Assembly: GCA_030456445.1 (NCBI GenBank)
Contig: JAKDNM010000012.1
Span: 1-48,225, forward strand
Reading direction: 5' to 3'
From: Hyphomicrobiales bacterium
Lineage (GTDB): Bacteria; Pseudomonadota; Alphaproteobacteria; Rhizobiales; Rhizobiaceae
Length of the DNA: 48,225 bases
Below the pieces are notes generated by a model. It searched no databases, was not told where the DNA came from, and was given only the letters and a program-made list of their open reading frames with translations. Position 1 is the first letter of the stretch. Every line of letters begins with the position of its first letter. Below are positions 25,537 to 33,685 of this stretch, piece after piece. The position numbers and the translations under genes were made by a program.

Positions 25537-26795
25537 TGGCCGCTACTATCTCCGGGAAGATCGTCAGCCATTTTTCGGGATGCGCCGGCAGAGCCCTTGC
25601 CGGCTTCGAGACGAACGAGCGTGCCCTGTTTCAGTCGCGTCTGGCCGTCCGTCACGACCCTTTCACCGCTCTTGATGCCCTTGGCTATGGCGCTGTTTTC
25701 ACCTTGGGTAAGCGCGATCTCGACAGGGCGTTCCTCCACCTTGTTGTCAGGACCGACAACGTAGACGAAGGAGCCGTTCTGGCCCGGCTGTACCGCTACG
25801 GTCGGAATGGAGACCATCTCAGGCATTTTCCCGGCATCCAGCACCACATCCACGAATTGACCCGGCCACAGGTTCAGGTCCTTGTTGGGCATACTCGCCT
25901 TAACCTGAACGGTACCTGAAGCCTGATCCACCGTGGAATCCACGAATTCGAGCATGCCGGTACCAAGCGGCATCTTGTCGCCGTCGCGGTAGAGCCGGAC
26001 CGAAGCCGGCACGGGCGATGCGAGCGCCTTGCGCAAGAGCGGCAGGTCGGTTTCGGGAAGGCTGAAAGTGGCTTCGAGCGGATCCATCTGCGTGATCGTT
26101 ACCAGCGGGGAGGAATTGCTGTTGTTGCCGGTGCTGACCAGATTGCCCTTGGTGATCTTGATGGCGCCAAGCCGCCCCGTGATAGGCGCCTTGATGGTGG
26201 CATAGCTGAGCTGCACCTTGTCGGCGTCGATCGTGGCCTGATCGGCCGCCACCGTCGCCACCGCCGCCTTCGATGCCGCATCCGCCTGGTCGAAGGCCTG
26301 CTTCGTGCCGGTCTGGCGCGCCATAAGATCGCTGGCGCGCTTGAGATCCGCTTCGGCGCTCGCCTGCAGCGCCTGATCCTTGGCGAGCATCGCCTGATCC
26401 TTCGCAAGCTGGGCTTTGAGGGCGCGGTCATCCAGCGTGAAGAGCAGATCGCCCGCCTTCACCATCTGGCCGTCCTTTACATGGACGTCGTCGACCTGAC
26501 TGGAGATGCGGGCGCTGACATCGACGACCGCTGGCGAGGAAACGAAGCCGATCGCATAGCGCCGGATGGGAAAGTCCGCGGTCGTGGCGACCGCCGTCAC
26601 CACGGCGACGCCGCGCGGGCCGCCGGGGGCCGGTTTGGCATCGGCCTGCGATCCGGCGCCTACGGCCGCCTCCACGGCGGAAAACCCGGAATCCACCGCC
26701 TTTCGCAGCGGCGCGATCTCCCGTGGCGCGAAATACCACAAGCCGACCGCGGCGCACACAATGATAAGAGCACTTACGATAACAACGCGGCGCAT
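25533..26795 (-). CDS. RND efflux periplasmic adaptor (membrane fusion protein)
   Basis: The 420-residue adaptor has an N-terminal membrane anchor (VVIVSALIIVCAAVGLWYF), a lipoyl/barrel-sandwich pair, a helical hairpin rich in Ala, Asp and Gln (TLDDRALKAQLAKDQAMLAKDQ, broken near DDR), and beta-barrel and membrane-proximal domains (APITGRLGAIKITKGNLV). It links the permease to an outer-membrane channel. ATG 26795 has GAAGG 8 nt upstream; a TTG 15 nt further upstream is less likely. Its stop overlaps the permease start (ATGA). The C-terminal tail is short and polar. It is the first gene of the pump operon. Confidence 0.93.
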   Translation of the reverse strand: MRRVVIVSALIIVCAAVGLWYFAPREIAPLRKAVDSGFSAVEAAVGAGSQADAKPAPGGPRGVAVVTAVATTADFPIRRYAIGFVSSPAVVDVSARISSQVDDVHVKDGQMVKAGDLLFTLDDRALKAQLAKDQAMLAKDQALQASAEADLKRASDLMARQTGTKQAFDQADAASKAAVATVAADQATIDADKVQLSYATIKAPITGRLGAIKITKGNLVSTGNNSNSSPLVTITQMDPLEATFSLPETDLPLLRKALASPVPASVRLYRDGDKMPLGTGMLEFVDSTVDQASGTVQVKASMPNKDLNLWPGQFVDVVLDAGKMPEMVSIPTVAVQPGQNGSFVYVVGPDNKVEERPVEIALTQGENSAIAKGIKSGERVVTDGQTRLKQGTLVRLEAGKGSAGASRKMADDLPGDSSGQ

Positions 26796-26810
26796 GTCCG
26801 AAACCTTCAA

Positions 26811-27223
26811 GCGCCCCTGTTACAAGGCGACCGACAAATTATCCAGGCGAGACACGCACGATGCATCCCTTCCGCAACGCGCCTTGTCCTTAGATAGACG
26901 AATTTTCCGGCCGAAAAATGAAAAATGCATCCATTACAGCAATTTAATGCTGCCGACGCTCCGAGCGCCAATTGTCGTGAGAGGCGCGGCACCCGACTGA
27001 TAGCCGAGGAGCAATGTCCCGGATTGCGTTCTACACGGGAGGTCTAGCCCCGGAATCCGATCTTTATTATCCTATTTCAACTATTTACAAGATTGCCCTG
27101 AACTAGCGCCTTTCGGCAGCGACCGCTTTGGAGGCGAGATTGACCTAGCGGCCCCCTAGGGTGAAAACCAACCCGGCTCCGCAGCTTCCGAGAGTGGCGA
27201 GCGGCGACCCGCCATGCATACAG
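26811..27223. other. Gene-free interval upstream of the efflux operon
   Basis: No convincing gene lies between the adaptor gene and ilvN. The part nearest the pump has an AT-rich stretch that may hold the minus-strand pump promoter (TTGCTG at about 26938 and AT-rich sequence below it) and a near-palindrome, TTTTCCGGCCGAAAA (26903-26917). The part near ilvN includes an AT-rich run (27059-27100) with GATAATAAAG on the minus strand and the palindrome CCTAG/CTAGG (27145-27161), but no clear terminator. Confidence 0.5.
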
Positions 27224-27796
27224 CTACATCTTCTCCGGCCCGCGGTTCATCGCGGCCGCACCGGTCCGGCATACCTCGACCACCCCGAGCGGCTTCATGA
27301 TGGCGATGAACTGCTCGATCTTGGAAACGCGGCCGGTGAGCTCGAAAATGAAATGCTCGGTGTTGGCGTCGATCACCTGGGCGCGGAAGGCATCCGCCAG
27401 ACGCAGCGCCTCCACCCGGTTATCTCCGGTGCCTACGACCTTGACCATTGCGAGTTCGCGAACCAGCGGCCGGTCCTGGCCCCGCTCGTGCGCCACGACG
27501 GTCAGATCGACCACCCGGTGGACCGGCACGATGCGCTCCAGTTGGTTCTTGATCTGCTCAAGCACATGCGGCGTGCCGCGCGTCACGATGGTGATGCGTG
27601 ACAGATGCTTTTCGTGCTCGGTCTCCGAGACGGTCAGACTGTCGATATTGTAGCCGCGGCCGGAGAACAGGCCGATGACGCGGGCAAGGACGCCCGGTTC
27701 GTTATCGACCAGCACGGACAGCGTATGCGTCTCGGGCTTTGCCGTGTCCTTGGTGATGAAATAAGCGGAGCCGGTGGGTTGAAGGTGGGCGTTCAT
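27224..27796 (-). CDS. ilvN: Acetolactate synthase small (regulatory) subunit
   Basis: The 190-residue protein has an N-terminal ACT domain (about 20-95, THTLSVLVDNEPGVLARVIGLFSGRGYNIDSL split by its turn) and the C-terminal half typical of IlvN/IlvH. It regulates and activates the catalytic subunit and confers valine feedback. AAAGGA lies 8 nt before the ATG; the frame extends upstream but family members start around here. It follows ilvB by about 35 bp on the same strand. The length matches the family. Confidence 0.96.
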   Translation of the reverse strand: MNAHLQPTGSAYFITKDTAKPETHTLSVLVDNEPGVLARVIGLFSGRGYNIDSLTVSETEHEKHLSRITIVTRGTPHVLEQIKNQLERIVPVHRVVDLTVVAHERGQDRPLVRELAMVKVVGTGDNRVEALRLADAFRAQVIDANTEHFIFELTGRVSKIEQFIAIMKPLGVVEVCRTGAAAMNRGPEKM

Positions 27797-27831
27797 TCTG
27801 TTTGTCCTTTCGACGGCGCGTACGCCATTCC

Positions 27832-29619
27832 TCACACCAGTTCCCTGCCCTTGGCATCTATGGCGTTGGCGACCGCTTCGTCGGTCGCCTCGTCGGGGAG
27901 AAGCATCTCGTTATGCGCCTTGCCGGACGGGATCATCGGGAAGCAGTTGGCGAGCGCGGCCACGCGGCAGTCGAACAGAACCGGCTTGTTCACCGAGATC
28001 ATCTCGGCGATGGCGTCATCGAGTTCGTCCGGCTTGTCGCAGCGTATGCCGTGGCCGCCATAGGCTTCCGCCAGCTTGACGAAATCAGGCATCGCTTCGG
28101 TATAGGAATGCGACAGCCGGTTGCCATGCAACAATTGCTGCCACTGGCGCACCATGCCCATATACTGGTTGTTGAGGATGAATATCTTGATCGGCGCTTC
28201 GTGCTGGACCGCACTCGACATTTCCTGGATCGTCATCTGCACGGAGGCGTCGCCGGCAATGTCGATGACCAGCGCGTCAGGGTGCGCGATCTGCACGCCG
28301 AGTGCGGCGGGCAGGCCGTAGCCCATGGTGCCAAGGCCGCCCGAGGTCATCCAGCGGTTCGGTTTCTCGAAGCCGTAGAACTGGGCCGCCCACATCTGGT
28401 GCTGGCCGACCTCGGTGGTGATGAAGGTGTTTTTGTCCTTCGTGGCCTCGTAGAGCCGCTCTATGGCGAATTGCGGCATGATGACATCCCTGTTGGCCGC
28501 GTAGGCGAAGCTGTCCCTCGCGCGCCAGCGGGCGATCTGCTCCCACCAGGGATAGAGCGCCTTCTTGTCGGCCCTTGCAGTCGCGCGCCACAGCCGCACC
28601 ATGTCTTCCAGCACATGGCCGACATCGCCGATGATCGGAACGTTCACATGGACATTCTTGTTGATCGAGGAGGGATCGATGTCGATGTGAATCTTGAGCG
28701 AATTGGGCGAGAAGGCATCGAGGCGGCCGGTGATGCGGTCGTCGAAGCGCGCGCCGATGCACAGCATCATGTCGCAATCATGCATGGCCATGTTGGCTTC
28801 GTAGGAGCCGTGCATGCCGAGCATGCCGAGCCAGTTCTTGCCGCTCGCGGGATAGGCGCCGAGCCCCATCAGCGTCGAGGTGATCGGAAAGCCGGTGAGA
28901 TCGACCAGTTCGCGCAGGAGCTGGCTTGCCTCCGTCCCTGAATTGACGACGCCGCCGCCCGAATAGATGACCGGCCGCTTCGCCTCGGCCATCAGTTCGA
29001 CCGCTGCCTTGATCGCCTCCATGTCGCCGTCGACCTGCGGATGGTATGAAACGCGCCGCGCCGTCTGCGGCGGCGTGTAGATGCCGGTTGCGAACTGCAC
29101 GTCTTTCGGCACGTCGACAACGACCGGACCGGGCCGGCCCGTGGTCGCCACGACGAAAGCTTCGTGGAGGACGCCGGCGAGATCGTTCACGTCCTTCACC
29201 AGCCAGTTGTGCTTGGTGCAGGGCCGGGTGATGCCGACCGTGTCGCATTCCTGGAAGGCGTCCGACCCGATGAGCGCGGTCGGCACCTGCCCGGTGATGC
29301 AGACCAGCGGGATGGAATCCATCAGCGCATCCTGCAACGCGGTCACGGCATTCGTCGCGCCGGGGCCGGAGGTGACCAGCATCACGCCCGGCTTTCCGGT
29401 GGAGCGGGCATAGCCTTCCGCCGCATGGCCCGCGCCCTGCTCATGGCGGACGAGGATGTGCTTGACGTCATCCTGCTGGAAAAGCTCGTCATAGATCGGC
29501 AGGACCGCCCCGCCCGGATAACCGAAAAGATGCCTGACTCCGTTGTCGCGCAGCGCCTGCACCACCATTCCGGCCCCCGTCATCTCGCGCCGGCCGGTTT
29601 CGGTATGCTCTTTATTCAT
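27832..29619 (-). CDS. ilvB: Acetolactate synthase large (catalytic) subunit
   Basis: The 595-residue thiamine-diphosphate enzyme condenses two pyruvates, or pyruvate with 2-ketobutyrate, in the first committed step of valine, leucine and isoleucine synthesis. The catalytic glutamate is in LVRHEQGAGHAAEGYARSTG. The ThDP site is IDIAGDASVQMTIQEM, with the metal ligand in LNNQYMGMVRQWQQ. The gene is preceded by a full attenuator (leader peptide, hairpins, terminator) and is followed closely by ilvN. The ATG at 29619 gives the usual short N-terminal extension before MTGAGMVVQAL; the ribosome binding site is weak. IlvI is an alternative name for the same enzyme class. Confidence 0.96.
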   Translation of the reverse strand: MNKEHTETGRREMTGAGMVVQALRDNGVRHLFGYPGGAVLPIYDELFQQDDVKHILVRHEQGAGHAAEGYARSTGKPGVMLVTSGPGATNAVTALQDALMDSIPLVCITGQVPTALIGSDAFQECDTVGITRPCTKHNWLVKDVNDLAGVLHEAFVVATTGRPGPVVVDVPKDVQFATGIYTPPQTARRVSYHPQVDGDMEAIKAAVELMAEAKRPVIYSGGGVVNSGTEASQLLRELVDLTGFPITSTLMGLGAYPASGKNWLGMLGMHGSYEANMAMHDCDMMLCIGARFDDRITGRLDAFSPNSLKIHIDIDPSSINKNVHVNVPIIGDVGHVLEDMVRLWRATARADKKALYPWWEQIARWRARDSFAYAANRDVIMPQFAIERLYEATKDKNTFITTEVGQHQMWAAQFYGFEKPNRWMTSGGLGTMGYGLPAALGVQIAHPDALVIDIAGDASVQMTIQEMSSAVQHEAPIKIFILNNQYMGMVRQWQQLLHGNRLSHSYTEAMPDFVKLAEAYGGHGIRCDKPDELDDAIAEMISVNKPVLFDCRVAALANCFPMIPSGKAHNEMLLPDEATDEAVANAIDAKGRELV

Positions 29620-29687
29620 TGGATCGGTCCCGTATCTTCCGTGAATTCTTCACGGGCGTTTCTGCGTTTAGTCCTGTTGCGGGCAAT

Positions 29688-29710
29688 AAAAAAGGCCCCC
29701 GGAGGAGCCT
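29688..29710 (-). terminator. Attenuator terminator of the ilvB leader
   Basis: On the minus strand AGGCTCC (29710-29704) pairs with GGGGCCT (29699-29693), one G-U pair included, closing a 4-nt loop and followed by six U (29693-29688). This is a classic intrinsic terminator placed about 70 nt before the ilvB start and 33 nt after the leader peptide stop. Confidence 0.88.
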
Positions 29711-29752
29711 GTGTCTGCGCATGAGTGGCTGTCGCCCGGCGGTTACACCGCC
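29699..29752 (-). promoter_or_regulatory. Alternative hairpins of the ilv attenuator
   Basis: GGCGGT-GTA-ACCGCC (29752-29738) is a perfect 6-bp stem that includes the leader stop codon, fitting a pause hairpin. CCGGGCGACAGCC (29739-29727) can instead pair with GGCTCCTCCGG (29709-29699), the 5' part of the terminator, giving an antiterminator. A ribosome stalled at the Leu/Ile/Val codons would favour the second fold. The pairing with interior mismatches is an inference. Confidence 0.65.
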
Positions 29753-29793
29753 TTGCCCATGCGCGATCGTACGAGAATGAGGGTCGTTTTCAT
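29743..29793 (-). CDS. ilv leader peptide (attenuation)
   Basis: This 16-codon frame reads MKTTLILVRSRMGKAV. Codons 5-8 are Leu-Ile-Leu-Val, the amino acids made by the ilv pathway, so ribosome stalling there reports their shortage. The stop codon lies in a hairpin and the terminator follows. There is no ribosome binding site before the ATG. The promoter geometry puts the transcript start at the ATG itself, so it is probably translated from a leaderless mRNA. An overlapping longer frame starting at 29806 lacks such codons and is not real. Confidence 0.85.
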   Translation of the reverse strand: MKTTLILVRSRMGKAV

Positions 29794-29801
29794 AGGAGCG
29801 A

Positions 29802-29831
29802 ACCATAAGGGCCGACGCCCGCCCATGTCAA
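29802..29831 (-). promoter_or_regulatory. ilvB attenuator promoter
   Basis: On the minus strand a consensus TTGACA (29831-29826) is followed after 18 bp by TATGGT (29807-29802), or after 17 bp by TTATGG. Eight bases after TATGGT comes the leader ATG at 29793, so start +1 is at or within a base or two of the A. Confidence 0.75.
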
Positions 29832-30008
29832 CGATCTTTCTGGCATTGCCGCATGGGGCCTGTCTTTGTCGGGGATTGCTGTCCCGCGTCCGGATATTTC
29901 CAACTGGATGCCGCCGCTTAACGGTCGCTCAACCATCTAACCGCACACCGCCTTAACCCGGATCGGCTAGGGTATGCCGTCCAAATCGCGGCCGAGGGGG
30001 CAAGGCGC

Positions 30009-31838
30009 ATGTTCGTGGATGAGAAAAGCATCGAGGGCGAGGCCACCAGCCAAGAGCGGCGCGACCGTTCGCAAGATGACAAGCGTATTCTCGGTCGCGT
30101 CATCCAATGCGACGGTTCCCGCGCCATGCTCGCCGCATACGCCGATGCCGAAGACGGCTCCATCACCGCGCTGTGGACGGTGGGCAAGCTCATTTCCATC
30201 AATCTCGGCGACGTGCGCACGGTCGGCCTGGTCTATGCCATCGGCAAGTCGGACCACGTCTGGGAGGACGACGGACAAAACCGCATCGAGGTGAATGTCG
30301 AGCTGATCGGCGAAGTCCGCGACGACCCTGCTACCGGCTCGTCGACATTCGATCGCGGCGTCACGGTCTACCCGCATATCGGCGCCATGGCCCACCGGAT
30401 ACGCTCCAACGACCTGCACGCGGTTTATGACATTTCCGGCAGCGATTCGGTCACTATCGGCAATTTGTCGCAAGACGAGATCATCCAGGCCCGCATCTCG
30501 ATCAATTCGACGCTGGACCGGCATTTCGCCGTGGTCGGCACGACCGGCGTCGGCAAATCGACGGCCGTCTCGCTCCTGCTGCACAAGACGATCGAGATCC
30601 GGCCCGATCTGCGCATCCTCATTCTGGACCCGCACAACGAATTCGCCCAGTGCTTCGGCGACAAGGCCATCCGCATCGACACGTCGAGCCTCGACCTGCC
30701 CTTCTGGCTCTTCCGCCTCGAGGAACTGGTGGAGGTGCTCTACCGCGGGCGCGAGCCGGTGCCGGAAGAAATCGACCTGTTGCGCGACATCGTGCCGATC
30801 GCGAAAATGAACTACCGCAGCGGCGCGCATGTCTCGGTCCGCCGCGGTGGCGATTCCTCCATCACCGCAGATACGCCCGTGCCCTATCGCGTCACGGACC
30901 TGCTGCGGCTGATCGACGAGCGCATGGGATTGCTCGACAGCAAGCTGGAACGCCCTTTCTACCGGGCGCTGCGAACGCGGCTCGAAGCGGCCATCAACGA
31001 CCCGCGCTACCGCTTCATGTTCAACTCGCATCTCATCGAGGACACGATCCACACCACGATCGGCCGCATCTTCCGCGTGCCTCTGGAAGGCCGCCCCGTG
31101 ACCTGCTTCGAGATGGCCGGGATGCCCTCCGAGGTCGTCAACGCCGTCTGCTCGGTGCTCGCGCGTCTTGCCTTCGACCTCACCTTGTGGAGCGCCGGCA
31201 AGCTGAAGCTGCTCGTTCTGTGCGAGGAAGCGCACCGCTACATGCCGTCCGATCCGAAGCTCGGCTTCGCACCGACGCGCCATGCGCTGTCACGCATCGC
31301 CAAGGAGGGTCGTAAATACGGCTGCTATCTCGGCATTGTGACGCAGCGGCCGGGCGAACTCGACCCCACCATTCTTTCGCAATGCTCGACCGTCTTCGCG
31401 ATGCGGCTCGCCAATGAGCGCGACCAGGAGATCATCCGTTCGGCGATTGCCGATTCCTCGCAATCGGCGCTTTCCTTCCTGTCATCCATGGGACAGCGCG
31501 AGGCAATCGCCTTCGGCGAAGGCGTCGCGACAACAATGCGCATGAAGTTCGAGCGCCTCGACCCGGCACGGATACCGGGGACGTACAAGGAAGAGACGAC
31601 GGCTGAAGACGTGCCGGCCGACGATGATGTGGATCTTGCGGTCATCGTCAGCAAGCTGCGCAACGTCACGGCAGAGCGGCAGCCGACGCCCGTGGAAGGT
31701 GAGCTTGCGCCGCAACAGGCACAGGCCGGCGACCCCAGCTACAGGAAACCGGCTCTCCAGATTCGGGAGGAGTCCCCGGACTTCAATTACGGTCGTCGTT
31801 CGACCGACACGCTTTGGCGCCGCCCGAACCGGTCATAG
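30009..31838 (+). CDS. HerA-like hexameric ATPase (DUF87 family)
   Basis: The 609-residue protein has an N-terminal barrel-like region (about 25-140) typical of HerA/FtsK relatives, then Walker A GTTGVGKST at 177-185, LRILILDPHNEFAQ (Walker B), LLVLCEEAHRYMP, and a C-terminal ATPase motif FAMRLANERDQEIIRSA. HerA ATPases form rings that translocate on DNA, usually with the NurA nuclease or in defence systems. No NurA, Sir2 or other effector gene is adjacent here. GAGGGGGCAAGG precedes the ATG. It diverges from the ilv operon and converges with the diguanylate cyclase gene. The role is unknown. Confidence 0.88.
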   Translation: MFVDEKSIEGEATSQERRDRSQDDKRILGRVIQCDGSRAMLAAYADAEDGSITALWTVGKLISINLGDVRTVGLVYAIGKSDHVWEDDGQNRIEVNVELIGEVRDDPATGSSTFDRGVTVYPHIGAMAHRIRSNDLHAVYDISGSDSVTIGNLSQDEIIQARISINSTLDRHFAVVGTTGVGKSTAVSLLLHKTIEIRPDLRILILDPHNEFAQCFGDKAIRIDTSSLDLPFWLFRLEELVEVLYRGREPVPEEIDLLRDIVPIAKMNYRSGAHVSVRRGGDSSITADTPVPYRVTDLLRLIDERMGLLDSKLERPFYRALRTRLEAAINDPRYRFMFNSHLIEDTIHTTIGRIFRVPLEGRPVTCFEMAGMPSEVVNAVCSVLARLAFDLTLWSAGKLKLLVLCEEAHRYMPSDPKLGFAPTRHALSRIAKEGRKYGCYLGIVTQRPGELDPTILSQCSTVFAMRLANERDQEIIRSAIADSSQSALSFLSSMGQREAIAFGEGVATTMRMKFERLDPARIPGTYKEETTAEDVPADDDVDLAVIVSKLRNVTAERQPTPVEGELAPQQAQAGDPSYRKPALQIREESPDFNYGRRSTDTLWRRPNRS

Positions 31839-31868
31839 CCGGCTAATCGCCGCAGTGCACAAACAGAG

Positions 31869-32660
31869 CTATGCGCAGACGCGGTTGCGGCCGAGCCGCT
31901 TGGCCTCATAGAGCATCTTGTCGGCACGGCGGTAGAAATCCTCGGCGGATTCATGGCCGTCCCATATCGCGACGCCGACGCTTGAAGTCACCTTCAGCCG
32001 GATATTACCGCTGACGACAATCAGGTTGGAGATAGCCTTGCGGATGCGCTCGGCGAATTTCATCAACTGCTCGTCGTTCATATTCGGCGCAACCACGGCG
32101 AACTCCTCGCCACCCAGCCGCGCCACCACGTCGTGATAGCGCGTCATGTCCTTGAGGCAGGAGGCGACTTCGCGCAGCACCTCGTCGCCGACGTCGTGCC
32201 CGTGATTGTCGTTCACCTGCTTGAAATGGTCGAGATCGAGGATCATCAGGCCGACCGGCTTGCCGATGCGGCGGAACTCCTCGAGATATTCTCGAAGCGC
32301 GTCGTCGAAATAGCGCCGGTTCTGCGTGCCCGTCAGCCCGTCCGTCAGCGCCGCGTGCTCGAGCGTTTCCGAGCGCGCGCTGAGCGAGGCCGTCATGGCG
32401 CGAAGCTTCCCCTCCTCGCGCACCTGAATGCGGATCAGCGGATAGATGAAGAACATGCCGAAGAAGAGCGCGGTGGAAAGCAGCACGCCGGTCGCGAACA
32501 GAAGCCTGCTCAGATAGGTGACGCGCGCAAGGCTCGCGATGGCATAGACCGAATCGGCGTCGCCACGCAGCACGCTATAGGCGTGCAGGATGATCCCCCC
32601 GGCGATGAGCACCAGGGCAACGAAAACAAAGAACGCCGTTTCCGATTTATGGAAGCGCAT
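31869..32660 (-). CDS. Membrane-bound diguanylate cyclase (GGDEF)
   Basis: The 263-residue protein has two membrane helices (about 9-31 and 52-76) with a short loop between, a linker helix, then a GGDEF domain from about residue 100. The active motif is GGEEF at 183-187. RYHD at 174-177 lies 5 residues before it and fits the product-inhibition I-site (RxxD). It would make cyclic di-GMP in response to an unknown envelope signal; there is no recognised sensor domain. It is alone, converging with the HerA gene. Confidence 0.93.
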   Translation of the reverse strand: MRFHKSETAFFVFVALVLIAGGIILHAYSVLRGDADSVYAIASLARVTYLSRLLFATGVLLSTALFFGMFFIYPLIRIQVREEGKLRAMTASLSARSETLEHAALTDGLTGTQNRRYFDDALREYLEEFRRIGKPVGLMILDLDHFKQVNDNHGHDVGDEVLREVASCLKDMTRYHDVVARLGGEEFAVVAPNMNDEQLMKFAERIRKAISNLIVVSGNIRLKVTSSVGVAIWDGHESAEDFYRRADKMLYEAKRLGRNRVCA

Positions 32661-32794
32661 ATGTTTCCCACGCCAATATCACTGACATTATGCCATGGAG
32701 CACCTTACGCGAGGTTAACTCCCACAACCATTAGGCGAAATCAAGCGGAAGGATATCGCATCGGGCGTATAAACCGTCCGGCGACCGGGCACGG

Positions 32795-33673
32795 TCAGAC
32801 CGGGCGGCGCTCCCATTCGGGACCTGCCTGATGCCGGAACCATGTACCCTGCCGCTTGGCGTATTGCCTTGTCGCCGCCTTGGCGCGCTCGATCGCCTCG
32901 TCCATCGCAAGCCGGCCGCCGAGCGCTGCCGCGATTTCGCGCACGCCTATCGCCTTCATGGCCGGCAGGGCCTGATCGAGCCGAAGCGAAAGAAGGATCT
33001 CGACCTCCGCCGCCGCACCATCCTCCATCATATGGTCGAAGCGGCCTTCGATCCGCTCGGCCAGAAGCTTCCTCTCCGGGTCGAGCAGGATCATCTCGGT
33101 ACCGTCGCGGTCGACCAGCGCCGCTGGCGTTTCCGCCTGCCAGGCCAGGATCGACCGGCCGGAAGCCTCCAGCACCTCCAGCGCACGCACGATGCGCTGC
33201 CCGTCCGCCGACTTGAGTTTCAGCGCAGCCTCCGCATCCTCCTTTTGAAGCACGCGATGGAGTTCCTGCGGCCCCTCTTCGCCAAGCCTCCGACGCCAAC
33301 GCTCCGTGATATCCGGCGGGATGGCCGGCATCGGTGCAAGACCGCCAAGCAACGCCCGGAAATAGAGTCCCGTGCCACCGACGAAGACGGGTATGCGATC
33401 GCGGAATGCTCCGGCCTCGGCAAGCTCGCATACATCGCGCAGCCATTGTCCCGTCGAATAATTTTCACGCGGGTGGACATGGCCGTAGAGGAGATGCGGC
33501 GCCATCTCCATTTGCGCCGCGTCCGGCCGTGCGGTCAGGAGGCGGAGCACGGAATAGACCTGCATGGAATCGGCATTGACAACGACACCATGCCGCTGCC
33601 TCGCCATCTCCAGCGCCAGTGCGGACTTGCCGCTGGCGGTCGGCCCGGCTATCAGGATCGCCTTTCCGATCAA
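32795..33673 (-). CDS. miaA: tRNA dimethylallyltransferase
   Basis: The 292-residue enzyme adds dimethylallyl to A37 of tRNAs reading UNN codons. The P-loop GPTASGKS is at 10-17, followed by VVNADSMQVYSVL, and later typical MiaA segments (FVGGTGLYFRALLGGLAP; RIVRALEVLEASGRSI). I choose TTG 33673 because the frame is open upstream without another good start, GGGA lies about 8 nt before it, and homologues have only a few residues before the P-loop. The length is normal. It diverges from serB with 12 bp between start codons. Confidence 0.92.
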   Translation of the reverse strand: MIGKAILIAGPTASGKSALALEMARQRHGVVVNADSMQVYSVLRLLTARPDAAQMEMAPHLLYGHVHPRENYSTGQWLRDVCELAEAGAFRDRIPVFVGGTGLYFRALLGGLAPMPAIPPDITERWRRRLGEEGPQELHRVLQKEDAEAALKLKSADGQRIVRALEVLEASGRSILAWQAETPAALVDRDGTEMILLDPERKLLAERIEGRFDHMMEDGAAAEVEILLSLRLDQALPAMKAIGVREIAAALGGRLAMDEAIERAKAATRQYAKRQGTWFRHQAGPEWERRPV

Positions 33674-33685
33674 CGTGATAATCCC

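Noticed and set aside
29612-29806. 64-codon frame overlapping the ilv leader
   Set aside because: It lacks branched-chain codon clusters and runs through the terminator; the 16-codon frame explains the attenuator.
29918-29932. Possible CtrA site TTAA-N7-TCAA before the HerA gene
   Set aside because: One mismatch and no second site; chance occurrence is likely in a 177-bp gap.
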